A stretch of DNA of 64,000 nucleotides. Origin: Tissierellia bacterium (GTDB lineage: Bacteria; Bacillota; Clostridia; Tissierellales; Peptoniphilaceae). The stretch covers positions 18,452 through 82,451 of the forward strand of contig JAUNUQ010000008.1 of the NCBI GenBank assembly GCA_030538075.1, read 5' to 3'. The notes below the pieces were generated by a model, which had not been told where the DNA came from, did no database searches, and saw only the letters and a program-made list of their open reading frames with translations. Of this stretch, positions 43,184 to 51,777 are shown in pieces (within the stretch, counting starts at the first letter, position 1; every line of letters starts with the position of its first letter). A program made the position numbers and the translations under genes.

Positions 43184-44953
43184 ATGAGCTACGATGGAAT
43201 CACGACCGCCGCCGTCGTTCAGGAGATCTCTACAGAGATTCTCGGCGGCCGGATCAGTAAGATAAACCAACCCACCCCCCATGAGATCCTATTGCAGATC
43301 CATAGGGGTAAAAATCATAGATTGTTACTAAATGCTGGAAGCAACGCCCCCAGAATTTGTCTCATCGAGAATGTGCCAAAAAATCCACTGACGGCACCCA
43401 ATTTCTGTATGTTGCTACGAAAACATCTCCAAGGCGGGATTATCACCAAAATCCAGCAGCATAAATTAGACCGCGTTGTCCAATTTGACATCAGCACCTA
43501 TGATGAACTCGGCGACCCTGTCGTCAAGACATTGAGCATCGAAATCATGGGGAAGTACTCAAATATCATCCTATTTGAGGGAGAAGACCGAAAAATCATC
43601 GACTCCATAAAGCGAATTACACTGGATATCAGCCGCGTACGACAGGTGCTCCCCGGCAGTCTGTATGAAATCCTAGAGGATCACAAGGTCAATCTCTTGA
43701 ATCAGGACCTGCTCCCCTCTGCACTTCGGGACAAATCACCAGCTGGTACGAAAATCTATAAATATCTCTATATGTCCTACACAGGTTTAAGCCCTCTCTC
43801 CAGTCGGATGATCCTATACCATGGAAATCTGGACCCAGAGCGAACCATCGGCACTCTCGTCGATTCGGATTGGCAACAGCTCGATGATGCCTTCACCTGG
43901 TTTCGAGGTCTGGTCCGCTCTGGGTCCTTTGAGCCCAGCCTGCTCTATGACTTGTCGGGAAAAAGCGTCAGCGGTTTCTATGTCTTTCCCGTTGCGCATC
44001 TGGGAGGGATCACCAAAGCCTTTCCGACGGTCAGCTCCCTAATCGAATACTATTATGGACTCAACCAGTCTGACGACCGCTTGAGCCAGAGGCGCAGCAA
44101 TCTGAGAAAAGCGCTTCAGACGCGCATCAGCCGTCTGGCTAATAAGTTAACCGCCTCCAGACAAGCCCTGAAGGAGTCCGAAGACCGGAACCAATACCGC
44201 GTATTTGGAGATCTCATCTCCGCAAATGTACATCGGATCGCCCGGGGCTCTAAACAGATAGAGCTAGAAAATTTCTACTCAGAGACAATGGAGCCCATCA
44301 CGATTCCCCTCGATGTGAAAAAGACGCCTTGGGAAAATGCCCAGAGTAATTACAAGAAATACTCGAAACTGAAAAAGGCCCACGGCCTCTTAGAAAGGGA
44401 AATTCCCCAATTAGAAGAAGAGCTTCAGTATCTAAATCAGGTTCTGGAGACCATCGATCACGTCGGCGAAGAGGATGAGCTCGATGAGATACGAGAGGAG
44501 CTTCAAAGAGGTGGCTATCTACGCATCTTGAGAACCGACGCAAAAAAGAAATCCAAACGCAAACCCTCACAGCCCCTTCAATACAGGACAGAGGAAGGAT
44601 TGCTCGTCTACGTCGGTAGAAACAATCAACAAAATGATCGGCTCACATTAAAAGAGGCGGGAAAGTCCGACTACTTTCTCCATGCCAAGGGCATTTCTGG
44701 CTCCCATGTCATCTTGAAGACAGAGGGAAGAGAACCCTCCGAGTCCTCGATTTACGATGCCGCCTTTTTGGCCGCTAAATACAGCAGCTTGAAATTGGAA
44801 GACAGCGTCCCGGTGGATTACACAGAAAAGAAAAATGTCTACAAGGCAAAGGGTTCTAAACCCGGCATGGTCTATTACAATGACTTTAAGACCATTCAAG
44901 TCGATCTGCAAGATGCCAAGAGGAGTGAACGGCTGGAATCCACAAGGCAGTGA
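43184..44953 (+). CDS. rqcH: Ribosome quality control protein RqcH (NFACT/Rqc2 family)
   Basis: RqcH binds obstructed 50S subunits and recruits Ala-tRNA to add alanine tails. The 589-residue protein has the NFACT-N domain (start MSYDGITTAAVVQEIS, conserved NAPRICL region), a coiled coil (about 300-440) and the C-terminal NFACT-R domain (YVGRNNQQNDRLTLKEA, DYFLHAKGISGSHVIL). AGGAGGTG precedes the start. Older annotations call it a fibronectin-binding protein. It is transcribed alone on the plus strand. Confidence 0.95.
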   Translation: MSYDGITTAAVVQEISTEILGGRISKINQPTPHEILLQIHRGKNHRLLLNAGSNAPRICLIENVPKNPLTAPNFCMLLRKHLQGGIITKIQQHKLDRVVQFDISTYDELGDPVVKTLSIEIMGKYSNIILFEGEDRKIIDSIKRITLDISRVRQVLPGSLYEILEDHKVNLLNQDLLPSALRDKSPAGTKIYKYLYMSYTGLSPLSSRMILYHGNLDPERTIGTLVDSDWQQLDDAFTWFRGLVRSGSFEPSLLYDLSGKSVSGFYVFPVAHLGGITKAFPTVSSLIEYYYGLNQSDDRLSQRRSNLRKALQTRISRLANKLTASRQALKESEDRNQYRVFGDLISANVHRIARGSKQIELENFYSETMEPITIPLDVKKTPWENAQSNYKKYSKLKKAHGLLEREIPQLEEELQYLNQVLETIDHVGEEDELDEIREELQRGGYLRILRTDAKKKSKRKPSQPLQYRTEEGLLVYVGRNNQQNDRLTLKEAGKSDYFLHAKGISGSHVILKTEGREPSESSIYDAAFLAAKYSSLKLEDSVPVDYTEKKNVYKAKGSKPGMVYYNDFKTIQVDLQDAKRSERLESTRQ

Positions 44954-44979
44954 GTTTCATCATCCATAGGATCAAATAT

Positions 44980-45014
44980 AAAAGGGACTAGAAAAATATT
45001 TCTAAGTCCCTTTT
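44980..45014. terminator. Bidirectional terminator between rqcH and the RluD-type gene
   Basis: AAAAGGGACT pairs with AGTCCCTTTT, extended by AGAAA/TTTCT across one unpaired A. It ends in T-runs on both strands. The minus-strand RluD-type stop codon (45002-45004) lies inside it. Confidence 0.88.
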
Positions 45015-45922
45015 CTTTGTAGTGAATCCATGCCCAATCTCTCCAGAACCTGTGTAAATCCAGCGTCCAATTCCGCCTGAAAAGACACTCGCTCTCCGGT
45101 CTTCGGATGGCTGAACTCGAGGATCTGCGCATGGAGGAGCAGATGTGGTATTTGGATTTTTTCCCTTTTTCGACCGTAGATCGGATCTCCTAGGATTGGA
45201 CAGCCCAGATATCTGAGGTGCACGCGAATTTGGTGAGTGCGGCCCGTTAAGAGGTCCAGGCGAATGAGGCTATATTCCCCAGTCGTCCCCAGCACCTCAT
45301 ATTTTGTAATCGCCGGTTTTCCACCCCTCTTGACGACGGCCATCGTCTTTCGATCCTTTGGATTGCGGCCAATCAGAGTTTCAATCAGTCCCTCCGACTC
45401 CTTGGGGCGTCCATGGACCAAGGCGAGATAGAGTTTCTTCACTTGGCGATTGGAAAACTGTTCAGCCAGATTCCAGTGGGTCGAATTGTCCTTCGCGATG
45501 ACGAGAGCTCCTGTCGTGTCCTTGTCCAAGCGGTGGACGATGCCCGGTCGCTGCTGGGTGTTTAAGGTCGAGAGGGTGGTTCCATAATTCAATAATGCAT
45601 TGACCAAGGTCCCATTGGGGGTAGCGTCAGAAGGGTGAACCACTAAGCCAGAGGGTTTGTTGATGACGAGGACCTGATCGTCCTCGTAGAGAATATCCAG
45701 GGGGATCTCCTCCGGTTCCAATAGGATTTCTCTTTCCAATAGAGCGCCTCTTATGCGGTCCCCTTCTCTCACCCGATAACTTGGCTTTTCGATCTGCTCA
45801 TTTACAAATATCTGTTCGGCTTCCAATGCCTTGAGGATGCTATTTCGAGAGACTTCCAGTTCTTCCGCGAGATATCGGTCCAGCCGTTCTCCAGACTGCA
45901 AGGCGATTCGGTCAAATTCCAT
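45002..45922 (-). CDS. RluD-type pseudouridine synthase
   Basis: The 306-residue protein has an N-terminal S4 domain (RLDRYLAEELEVSRNSILKAL) and a catalytic domain with HRLDKDTTGALVIAKD and GRTHQIRVHL. The lspA-adjacent position matches the RluD/YlyB gene of Firmicutes, which modifies 23S rRNA. It overlaps ung by 11 bp. Confidence 0.94.
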   Translation of the reverse strand: MEFDRIALQSGERLDRYLAEELEVSRNSILKALEAEQIFVNEQIEKPSYRVREGDRIRGALLEREILLEPEEIPLDILYEDDQVLVINKPSGLVVHPSDATPNGTLVNALLNYGTTLSTLNTQQRPGIVHRLDKDTTGALVIAKDNSTHWNLAEQFSNRQVKKLYLALVHGRPKESEGLIETLIGRNPKDRKTMAVVKRGGKPAITKYEVLGTTGEYSLIRLDLLTGRTHQIRVHLRYLGCPILGDPIYGRKREKIQIPHLLLHAQILEFSHPKTGERVSFQAELDAGFTQVLERLGMDSLQRKGT

Positions 45923-46604
45923 GTCGCTGCTCCAGATTTTCTATCTGCCAATCAATCGGCTGCATCCCATTGTCCTGCAGAAAATCATTGGCTTTCGAAA
46001 AATGTCTACAACCAAAAAAGCCCCGATGGGCAGATAAGGGGGATGGATGGGGAGCCGTCAAGATCAAATGTCTGGGATTTGTCAATAAGATCCTCTTATC
46101 GATCGCATTTCTACCCCAGAGGAGATAGACTACTGGCTCCGATCGCCCGTTAATCAACTGGATGATCCGATCCGTCAACTGTCTCCAACCCAGATTGCTA
46201 TGGGAATTGGCCTGTCCAGCGCGCACCGTCAAGGAGGTGTTCAGGAGCAGCACGCCCTGCTGTGCCCATTTTAGAAGATATCCATTGTCTGGAATCTCCA
46301 AGCCTAGGTCTTCCCTGAGTTCTTTGTAAATATTTTGCAGAGAAGGTGGTGCTTTAATCCCCGGCTGGACAGAAAAACTGTATCCATGGGCCTGACCAGG
46401 ACCGTGATAGGGATCCTGTCCTAGGATGACGACCCTCACATCCTCATAAGAGACGGTCTTGAGGGCGTTGAAGATATCGTGCATATCCGGATACACGATG
46501 CCCTTTTGGTACTCCCAATACAGATGGCGCCTCAGCTCCTGATAATAGTCCTTTTCCCATTCATCAGCTAACTTTTCATCCCAGGAATTACCGATGATCA
46601 CCAT
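45912..46604 (-). CDS. ung: Uracil-DNA glycosylase
   Basis: Excises uracil from DNA. The 230-residue family 1 enzyme shows the water-activating motif GQDPYHGPGQAHG and the C-terminal HPSPLSAHRGFFG. Its place between lspA and the RluD-type gene is unusual compared with the common lspA-rluD adjacency; it overlaps both. Confidence 0.97.
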   Translation of the reverse strand: MVIIGNSWDEKLADEWEKDYYQELRRHLYWEYQKGIVYPDMHDIFNALKTVSYEDVRVVILGQDPYHGPGQAHGYSFSVQPGIKAPPSLQNIYKELREDLGLEIPDNGYLLKWAQQGVLLLNTSLTVRAGQANSHSNLGWRQLTDRIIQLINGRSEPVVYLLWGRNAIDKRILLTNPRHLILTAPHPSPLSAHRGFFGCRHFSKANDFLQDNGMQPIDWQIENLEQRHGI

Positions 46605-47068
46605 TCCATCTTCACTTCCTTTGAAAACAATATGAGGAGCATCAAACCAATGGAGCCGATGACCACTGCCATATCTGCCACATTGAACAGGGGAAAGTCA
46701 TAATAGCCCCAAAAGCGGACAAAAATAAAGTCCACGACAAAACCACGAGCAATTCGATCTATCAGATTGCCAATGGCGCCAGCCATGATTAAGATGAGGC
46801 AGAGTTTTGTCAGGATGCTCATCTCATCATAGTAACGCACCAGATAATAGGTGAGAATAATGCAGACCAAGAAGGTGACGATCAAGAAAAACCAGCTCTT
46901 CCCCTGTAGAATACCGAAGGCGGCACCTCGATTCTCCACATAACTGAATTCTAATAGCTTTTCAATGATTAATTTTGGTTCTCCACCCCTCAGGTGATTG
47001 TAGGCCAAGTATTTTGTGTATTGATCCATGCCGATAACGGCGAATAGCAGTATTACATATCCAATCAT
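46598..47068 (-). CDS. lspA: Lipoprotein signal peptidase II
   Basis: Cleaves prolipoprotein signals. The 156-residue protein has four membrane segments and the aspartic motifs GAIGNLIDR and FNVADMAV, containing the catalytic pair. The start MIGYVILL follows AGAGGA, one base after ylmH ends; the longer in-frame extension lies inside ylmH. Confidence 0.96.
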   Translation of the reverse strand: MIGYVILLFAVIGMDQYTKYLAYNHLRGGEPKLIIEKLLEFSYVENRGAAFGILQGKSWFFLIVTFLVCIILTYYLVRYYDEMSILTKLCLILIMAGAIGNLIDRIARGFVVDFIFVRFWGYYDFPLFNVADMAVVIGSIGLMLLILFSKEVKMEW

Positions 47069-47069
47069 A

Positions 47070-47837
47070 TCAAATCCTCTTTGCGTATTGTACGACAATT
47101 CTACCTTTCTTAGTAGTCCGCCCAGTATCTCCGATCGAAAATCGACCGACCCCTCGAACAGAGATCTCATCTCCTTCCTGGACCTCTCGATCCGGGTCTG
47201 TACAGGGGATGTGATTCAGCTTGACCCGTCCACTCTTGATGGTCATCTTCGCCTTTCCCCTCGAGGTGGAGAGCATGGGCGCCAATAGGGCATCCAGCCT
47301 CAATGAGGCCACGATGCACTGAAAGTCCTCTAATTGCGCGGGTCCACTGCTCAATTCCGGAGTGGATTTCAAAGAAAACCGGCACTTGTTACGGCGGATG
47401 CTATTTAAGTTGTAGATTACATTCGACTCTTCGGTCCTGTGAATTAAGAGCTCACATCCATTTTCTCCAAATTGGATATCCCCTATGGACCCACGATCTA
47501 AACCCAGGGATAAGAGGGCGCCCAGCACATTTCTGTGATTGATGTCCGAATCTAAGTCCTGGGTCTCGAGAGCAGATACAAAATCCGCAGCGTCAATATC
47601 CTCTCCAAATAGAAAGACCCTCCGCTCAGCCTGTTCATAACCGCCATAGGCCAGATGGGGAATCGCATATTTCGATAGGATACTCGTGAGGATATCCCCC
47701 TCTGAAGGATTTAAAAATTCTGTAGTCTCCGATTTTCCAGTACGCAAGGATCGGTTTAATACGGCGATGGCGTTTCGCACTCCACGCTTCGTCGCTCCAT
47801 CCATGATGAAATCGAGTTTTTCTTCGATATACTCCAT
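47070..47837 (-). CDS. YlmH-type S4-domain RNA-binding protein
   Basis: The 255-residue protein has an N-terminal ferredoxin-like region and a C-terminal S4 domain (RLDALLAPMLSTSRGKAKMTIKSGRVKLN). YlmH homologues act in division-associated gene clusters and in ribosome rescue as peptidyl-tRNA handling factors. It follows sepF here, with the usual ylmG and divIVA absent from the cluster. Confidence 0.92.
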   Translation of the reverse strand: MEYIEEKLDFIMDGATKRGVRNAIAVLNRSLRTGKSETTEFLNPSEGDILTSILSKYAIPHLAYGGYEQAERRVFLFGEDIDAADFVSALETQDLDSDINHRNVLGALLSLGLDRGSIGDIQFGENGCELLIHRTEESNVIYNLNSIRRNKCRFSLKSTPELSSGPAQLEDFQCIVASLRLDALLAPMLSTSRGKAKMTIKSGRVKLNHIPCTDPDREVQEGDEISVRGVGRFSIGDTGRTTKKGRIVVQYAKRI

Positions 47838-47852
47838 AATTCTCCCCAGCTA

Positions 47853-47886
47853 GAAAAAAAGAAAGAGGATTCGTATGAGTCCTCTT
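47853..47886 (-). terminator. Intrinsic terminator after sepF
   Basis: On the minus strand AAGAGGA and TCCTCTT form a 7-bp stem with a 10-base loop, followed by TCTTTTTTT. Confidence 0.85.
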
Positions 47887-47900
47887 AAGTTGAACGGATA

Positions 47901-48392
47901 TTAAAGTTGGTAAAAACCCTTCGCTTGGATCTGTTCTTTCAGCTTGCCATCAATCTCCACATCCTTTGGAGCGATGACAAAGATATCCTTTGTGACTTTC
48001 TGGATCTTACCATCCAATGCGTAAATGCCGCCACTGACGAAGTCAAAGATCTGCCTTTTCTTGTCCGTCTCCAACATCTCCAGGTTGAGTACCACCACTT
48101 TTCTAGAGACAATATCGTCGATAATATGCGGACCATCGTCAAAAGTAATCGGCTCATGAATATTGATCTTCTGTCGATCATAGGTATTTGACTGTAAACT
48201 CACGATATTACTCCTTTTTGTTGTCGCCTTGTCCATTGCAGCATAGCTGCTCTCCGTCTCAGGTGCTTTGTAACTCGAAGCCACTGACTCCGATTCCTCT
48301 GCCGACCTCTTCTCCTCGTATTCATAGTCATCGTCATAATACTCTTCTTCTATGCCGATAACTCCCTTCAATTTGTCAAACAAACCAGCCAT
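47901..48392 (-). CDS. sepF: Cell division protein SepF
   Basis: SepF bundles FtsZ and tethers it to the membrane. The 163-residue protein has an N-terminal amphipathic helix (MAGLFDKLKGVIG), an acidic linker and the dimeric SepF core (DIVSRKVVVLNLEMLE, DFVSGGIYALDGKIQKV). GGGAGGACGAT precedes the start. It is followed by a terminator, so ylmH is not strictly in the same transcript. Confidence 0.95.
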   Translation of the reverse strand: MAGLFDKLKGVIGIEEEYYDDDYEYEEKRSAEESESVASSYKAPETESSYAAMDKATTKRSNIVSLQSNTYDRQKINIHEPITFDDGPHIIDDIVSRKVVVLNLEMLETDKKRQIFDFVSGGIYALDGKIQKVTKDIFVIAPKDVEIDGKLKEQIQAKGFYQL

Positions 48393-48404
48393 ATCGTCCT
48401 CCCA

Positions 48405-49076
48405 TTAATAGTTTCTGTCCCCGAATATGTATGAGCCAACTCGAATCATATTGGAGCCTTCCTCGAGGGCTGCCTTGAAATCATGCGACATACCCATGGA
48501 TAGATATACCATTTCTATATTATTATAGTGCATAAGGGCTAGTTGATCAAATATTTCTTTCATTTTTCGAAAAACCGGTCTTACATTCTCTAGGTTTTCA
48601 CAGATTGGAGCCACTGTCATCAGACCCTTGACCCTGATATACTCCTTCGTCTCAATCAGTTCGATCAGACCCGGTAGATCTTCCTCATAGGCACCGGACT
48701 TGGTGTCCTCCTTGGCGATATTCAGTTGCAATAGCACATCCTGGACAATCCCCTTGGCCTTCCCTCGCTTTTCGATCTCCTCAATGAGAGAGCTGCGATC
48801 GACAGAATGGATCAATTCCACTGTACCGATGACATTTCTGACCTTATTTGTCTGTAGATGTCCGATCATATGATAACGGACAGCATCTCCCAGAGCAAGC
48901 TGTTTTTGATTGAGTTCTTGCACCTTGTTTTCGCCGATATCCGTTATACCAGCGGCGATTGCCTCTTGAATCTCTTCAATGGTCTTGGTCTTTGAAACGG
49001 CAATCAGATGCACCAATCGATCACCAGAGACAGATTGGATCTCATTCACCAGTGCTTGAATATTTTCTTTAATCAT
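48405..49076 (-). CDS. YggS-type pyridoxal phosphate homeostasis protein
   Basis: The 223-residue PLP-binding barrel shows the PLP lysine in HLIAVSKTKTIEEI, the segment GENKVQEL, YHMIGHLQTNK and MSHDFKAALEEGSNMIRVGS. It buffers cellular PLP rather than catalysing a known reaction. Position between the HlyD-like gene and sepF is typical of Clostridia. Confidence 0.95.
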   Translation of the reverse strand: MIKENIQALVNEIQSVSGDRLVHLIAVSKTKTIEEIQEAIAAGITDIGENKVQELNQKQLALGDAVRYHMIGHLQTNKVRNVIGTVELIHSVDRSSLIEEIEKRGKAKGIVQDVLLQLNIAKEDTKSGAYEEDLPGLIELIETKEYIRVKGLMTVAPICENLENVRPVFRKMKEIFDQLALMHYNNIEMVYLSMGMSHDFKAALEEGSNMIRVGSYIFGDRNY

Positions 49077-49089
49077 CGAATCTCCTTTC

Positions 49090-50157
49090 TCATCTCACTA
49101 AATCCCCCTCCTGTACGGCCTTTGGATGCAGGATGATCTCATCAAAACTGCGAACGGTCGCAACCATCTGGTCCCTCACCTGGATGAACCCATCGCTACC
49201 CGTGGTTATCAGTAGTTCTGCATCTCGCTCCGATAGGATCTGAACCGGGACCTTCTCCACAAATCCGCTGAAATTGAGGCGGTAGACATAAGCCTCGTCC
49301 CCTTCCAGCATCACGGCTGTCTTCGGAATGGTATAGGACCAATTGGTATCCAAAATCATCTCCGTCTGGATAAAGCGCAATTCCTCCACCAGATCATAGC
49401 CCTCTCCAAACTCCAGCTCAACCATTGTACCAGATTCACTGATTTCGGCAAAGAGCACCTTGCCCTTCAGGGGCTGCGAGTGGATCTGCAAAGCGATGGT
49501 CTCCCCAACTCGAAGGCTCTCCAGAGGATGATCAAGGTGAAAAATACCCCTCCAAAAATTATTATCTACGATTCTAAATCCATTTATCGCCATCTCAACT
49601 GGCTGTTCTTCCGAATAGACCTCGTTGAATTCCTCGGGAGCAATCCCAAGCTCTTTGTGAAACGGGAATCGGTCCTCATATCCATCTCGGGTAAAGTAGA
49701 CGACCCCTGCCCTAGGGCTCTTCACTATTCCATCTTCGTCAAACTGCTCTAAAATAGTAGGCTGCTGAGATGGTAAAACACTGCCCAGGAAGCCCTCGAT
49801 GGACTGGCCCAACGGTGCTCCCTTGTCGCCTGGGAGTTTGTCAAAAAAAGAGATTCCCTCCTTCGACATCAAAGGGGGTTTGAGCCCTGGAAAGCGGCGC
49901 AGCTCTCCAACCGTGGTAGCTGCAGCGATTCGTCCTTGTAATTCTCGGGGATTGAAGATCCCGACCCCTTGAAAATCATACAATATCTCATCGAAGATGA
50001 GGATGCCCCTTCCCTGAGCCGTATGGAGCATTCGGTTTTCCTCGCTGAGGGTTAGGGTCTGAAACTAATAGAATTTGAGATAGAGATTTCGCCCAAAGAG
50101 CAGGACTAAGATCATCAATACCCACAGTACTAGCCGAACATTCAACTGCCTTTTCAT
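49090..50157 (-). pseudogene. HlyD-like membrane adaptor, interrupted by an in-frame TAG
   Basis: Reading from an ATG at 50157 gives a basic start (MKRQLNVR), a membrane segment through about residue 22 and then TAG at codon 31 (50065-50067). The same frame continues without further stops for another 324 codons to 49090. The downstream part resembles the HlyD/biotin-lipoyl-like proteins found next to yggS in Clostridia. A second start at 50029-50031 with GAGG upstream could still yield a 313-residue product, but that would lack the membrane anchor. Either the gene is inactivated, or a soluble form is made, or the base is a sequencing error. Confidence 0.65.
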
Positions 50158-50186
50158 CTTTGAGTCGCCACCTGCTGATTATCCTA

Positions 50187-51182
50187 TTAATCCAAACTCT
50201 CTCTTTTCTTTTCACGTTCCATCAGCCTTTCCACAGCCCCTGCTACATCCAGATCCTCGTAGAGGACCCCGTAGATTTCCCTTGTGATGGGCATGTCCAC
50301 CCCTAGCACCTGGGCCTGTTCGTACAGGGCTTTGCAGGTCATAACCCCTTCCACCACCATATTTACCTTGTGCGTGGTCTCCTGTAAGCTATATCCTTGA
50401 CCTAAGAGTACTCCAGCACGCCGATTTCTACTATGCTGACTAGTCGCGGTGACGATCAAGTCTCCCATGCCCGTCAGGCCATAAAAAGTCTCCTTATTCC
50501 CGCCCATTGCCGTTCCAAAGCGGACGATTTCATGCATCCCCCTTGTCATGAGTGCAGCCATCGTATTGTCGCCAAAGCCCAGACCACTTGCCACTCCCAG
50601 ACCTAAAGCCAATACATTTTTTGTGGCTCCTCCCAGTTCTACGCCGATCAAGTCGCTATTCGTGTAGACCCGAAAGACGGAGTTCATAAACAGATCCTGC
50701 ACCCTCTCACTACTTTGTTCAGAAACAGAAGAGGAGACGATGGTGCTCGGCATGTGAATGGCCACCTCTTCGGCATGGGTCGGCCCTGAAAGACAGACAT
50801 ATTGCTCCAGGGGAATATATTCTGAAAAGATCTCGGAGATGCGTTTATGGGTCCTAAGTTCCAGGCCCTTCGCTACATTGACAAAGATTGCAGATCCCTG
50901 ATATCCAGAGAAATGCTCTTCCAATACCCCACGAATGCTCTGGGTGGGCAGGGCAAATACGATGAAGTCCATCTGATCATATTGATTGAGATCCGCCACA
51001 GCCTCGATCTGCTGCGAGAAGGAAACTCCAGGTAAAAATCTGGGCAGACTATGGCTTTTGTTGAACTCCCTGCGCTGCTCCTCATTGCGCATATAGATCT
51101 GTACTCGATGCTCGTTATCCGCCAGGACCTGTGCCAATGCACAACCCCAACTACCGCCACCTACGACCATTACCTTACTCAT
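50187..51182 (-). CDS. gpsA: NAD(P)H-dependent glycerol-3-phosphate dehydrogenase
   Basis: Makes sn-glycerol 3-phosphate for phospholipids. The 331-residue protein has the dinucleotide-binding VVGGGSWGCALA at residue 6, the catalytic lysine in GGATKNVLAL, and the TGMGDLIVTATSQHSRNRRAG signature. It is coupled to plsY by an 8-bp overlap. Confidence 0.97.
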   Translation of the reverse strand: MSKVMVVGGGSWGCALAQVLADNEHRVQIYMRNEEQRREFNKSHSLPRFLPGVSFSQQIEAVADLNQYDQMDFIVFALPTQSIRGVLEEHFSGYQGSAIFVNVAKGLELRTHKRISEIFSEYIPLEQYVCLSGPTHAEEVAIHMPSTIVSSSVSEQSSERVQDLFMNSVFRVYTNSDLIGVELGGATKNVLALGLGVASGLGFGDNTMAALMTRGMHEIVRFGTAMGGNKETFYGLTGMGDLIVTATSQHSRNRRAGVLLGQGYSLQETTHKVNMVVEGVMTCKALYEQAQVLGVDMPITREIYGVLYEDLDVAGAVERLMEREKKRESLD

Positions 51183-51777
51183 TTTTCTTCCCCTTAAAGC
51201 GAATTCGGCTCTCCTCTCCCTTCAGGAGACGAGAGATATTCGAACGATGTTTGTAGACGATGATTGCAGCGAGGATTAGTATCGTATAGACCAAAAACGG
51301 CTTTTCCTGGTAATCTATCAGATAGGCGATGATCGGTGCAGATACTGCGATTCCAACAGATGCAAGGGAGACATAACGAGTGATCAAAATCACCAATATA
51401 AAGACGATCAGGAGTCCGGTGAAGATCCGAGGATCCAAATAGAGCACCGTGCCCCCCGAGGTCGCCATTCCCTTTCCCCCTCGAAAACCGAATAATGCAG
51501 GCCAATTGTGACCCATGACGACTCCTAGGGCTGCTGCATAGCTCGCCATCTCACCGCCGAAGCGATCGGCGATATAGACGGCCAGCACCCCCTTTAGCAA
51601 ATCCAGAAGAAGGGTCATCACGCCAAATTTTGCCCCAAAACTGCGAAGGGCATTGGTCGCTCCGGCATTTCCACTGCCCATTGTACGAATGTCCTGTTTA
51701 TAAATCAACTTGCCCATTACATAAGCAGAGGTGAAATTCCCAATTAAATAGGCCATCAAAAAAAAGAGGAGTTCCAT
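51175..51777 (-). CDS. plsY: Glycerol-3-phosphate acyltransferase PlsY
   Basis: Transfers an acyl group from acyl-phosphate to glycerol 3-phosphate. The 200-residue membrane protein has the three PlsY motifs: GSGNAGATNALR, GHNWPALFGFRGGKGMATSGG and a C-terminal HRSNISRLLKGEE. The order der-plsY-gpsA is conserved in Firmicutes. Confidence 0.97.
   Translation of the reverse strand: MELLFFLMAYLIGNFTSAYVMGKLIYKQDIRTMGSGNAGATNALRSFGAKFGVMTLLLDLLKGVLAVYIADRFGGEMASYAAALGVVMGHNWPALFGFRGGKGMATSGGTVLYLDPRIFTGLLIVFILVILITRYVSLASVGIAVSAPIIAYLIDYQEKPFLVYTILILAAIIVYKHRSNISRLLKGEESRIRFKGKKNE

Noticed and set aside
50065..50067. TAG as a pyrrolysine or other sense codon
   Set aside because: TAG ends ordinary genes in this window (for example ctsR and the RluD-type gene), and the other interrupted gene has TAA, so reassignment does not explain both.
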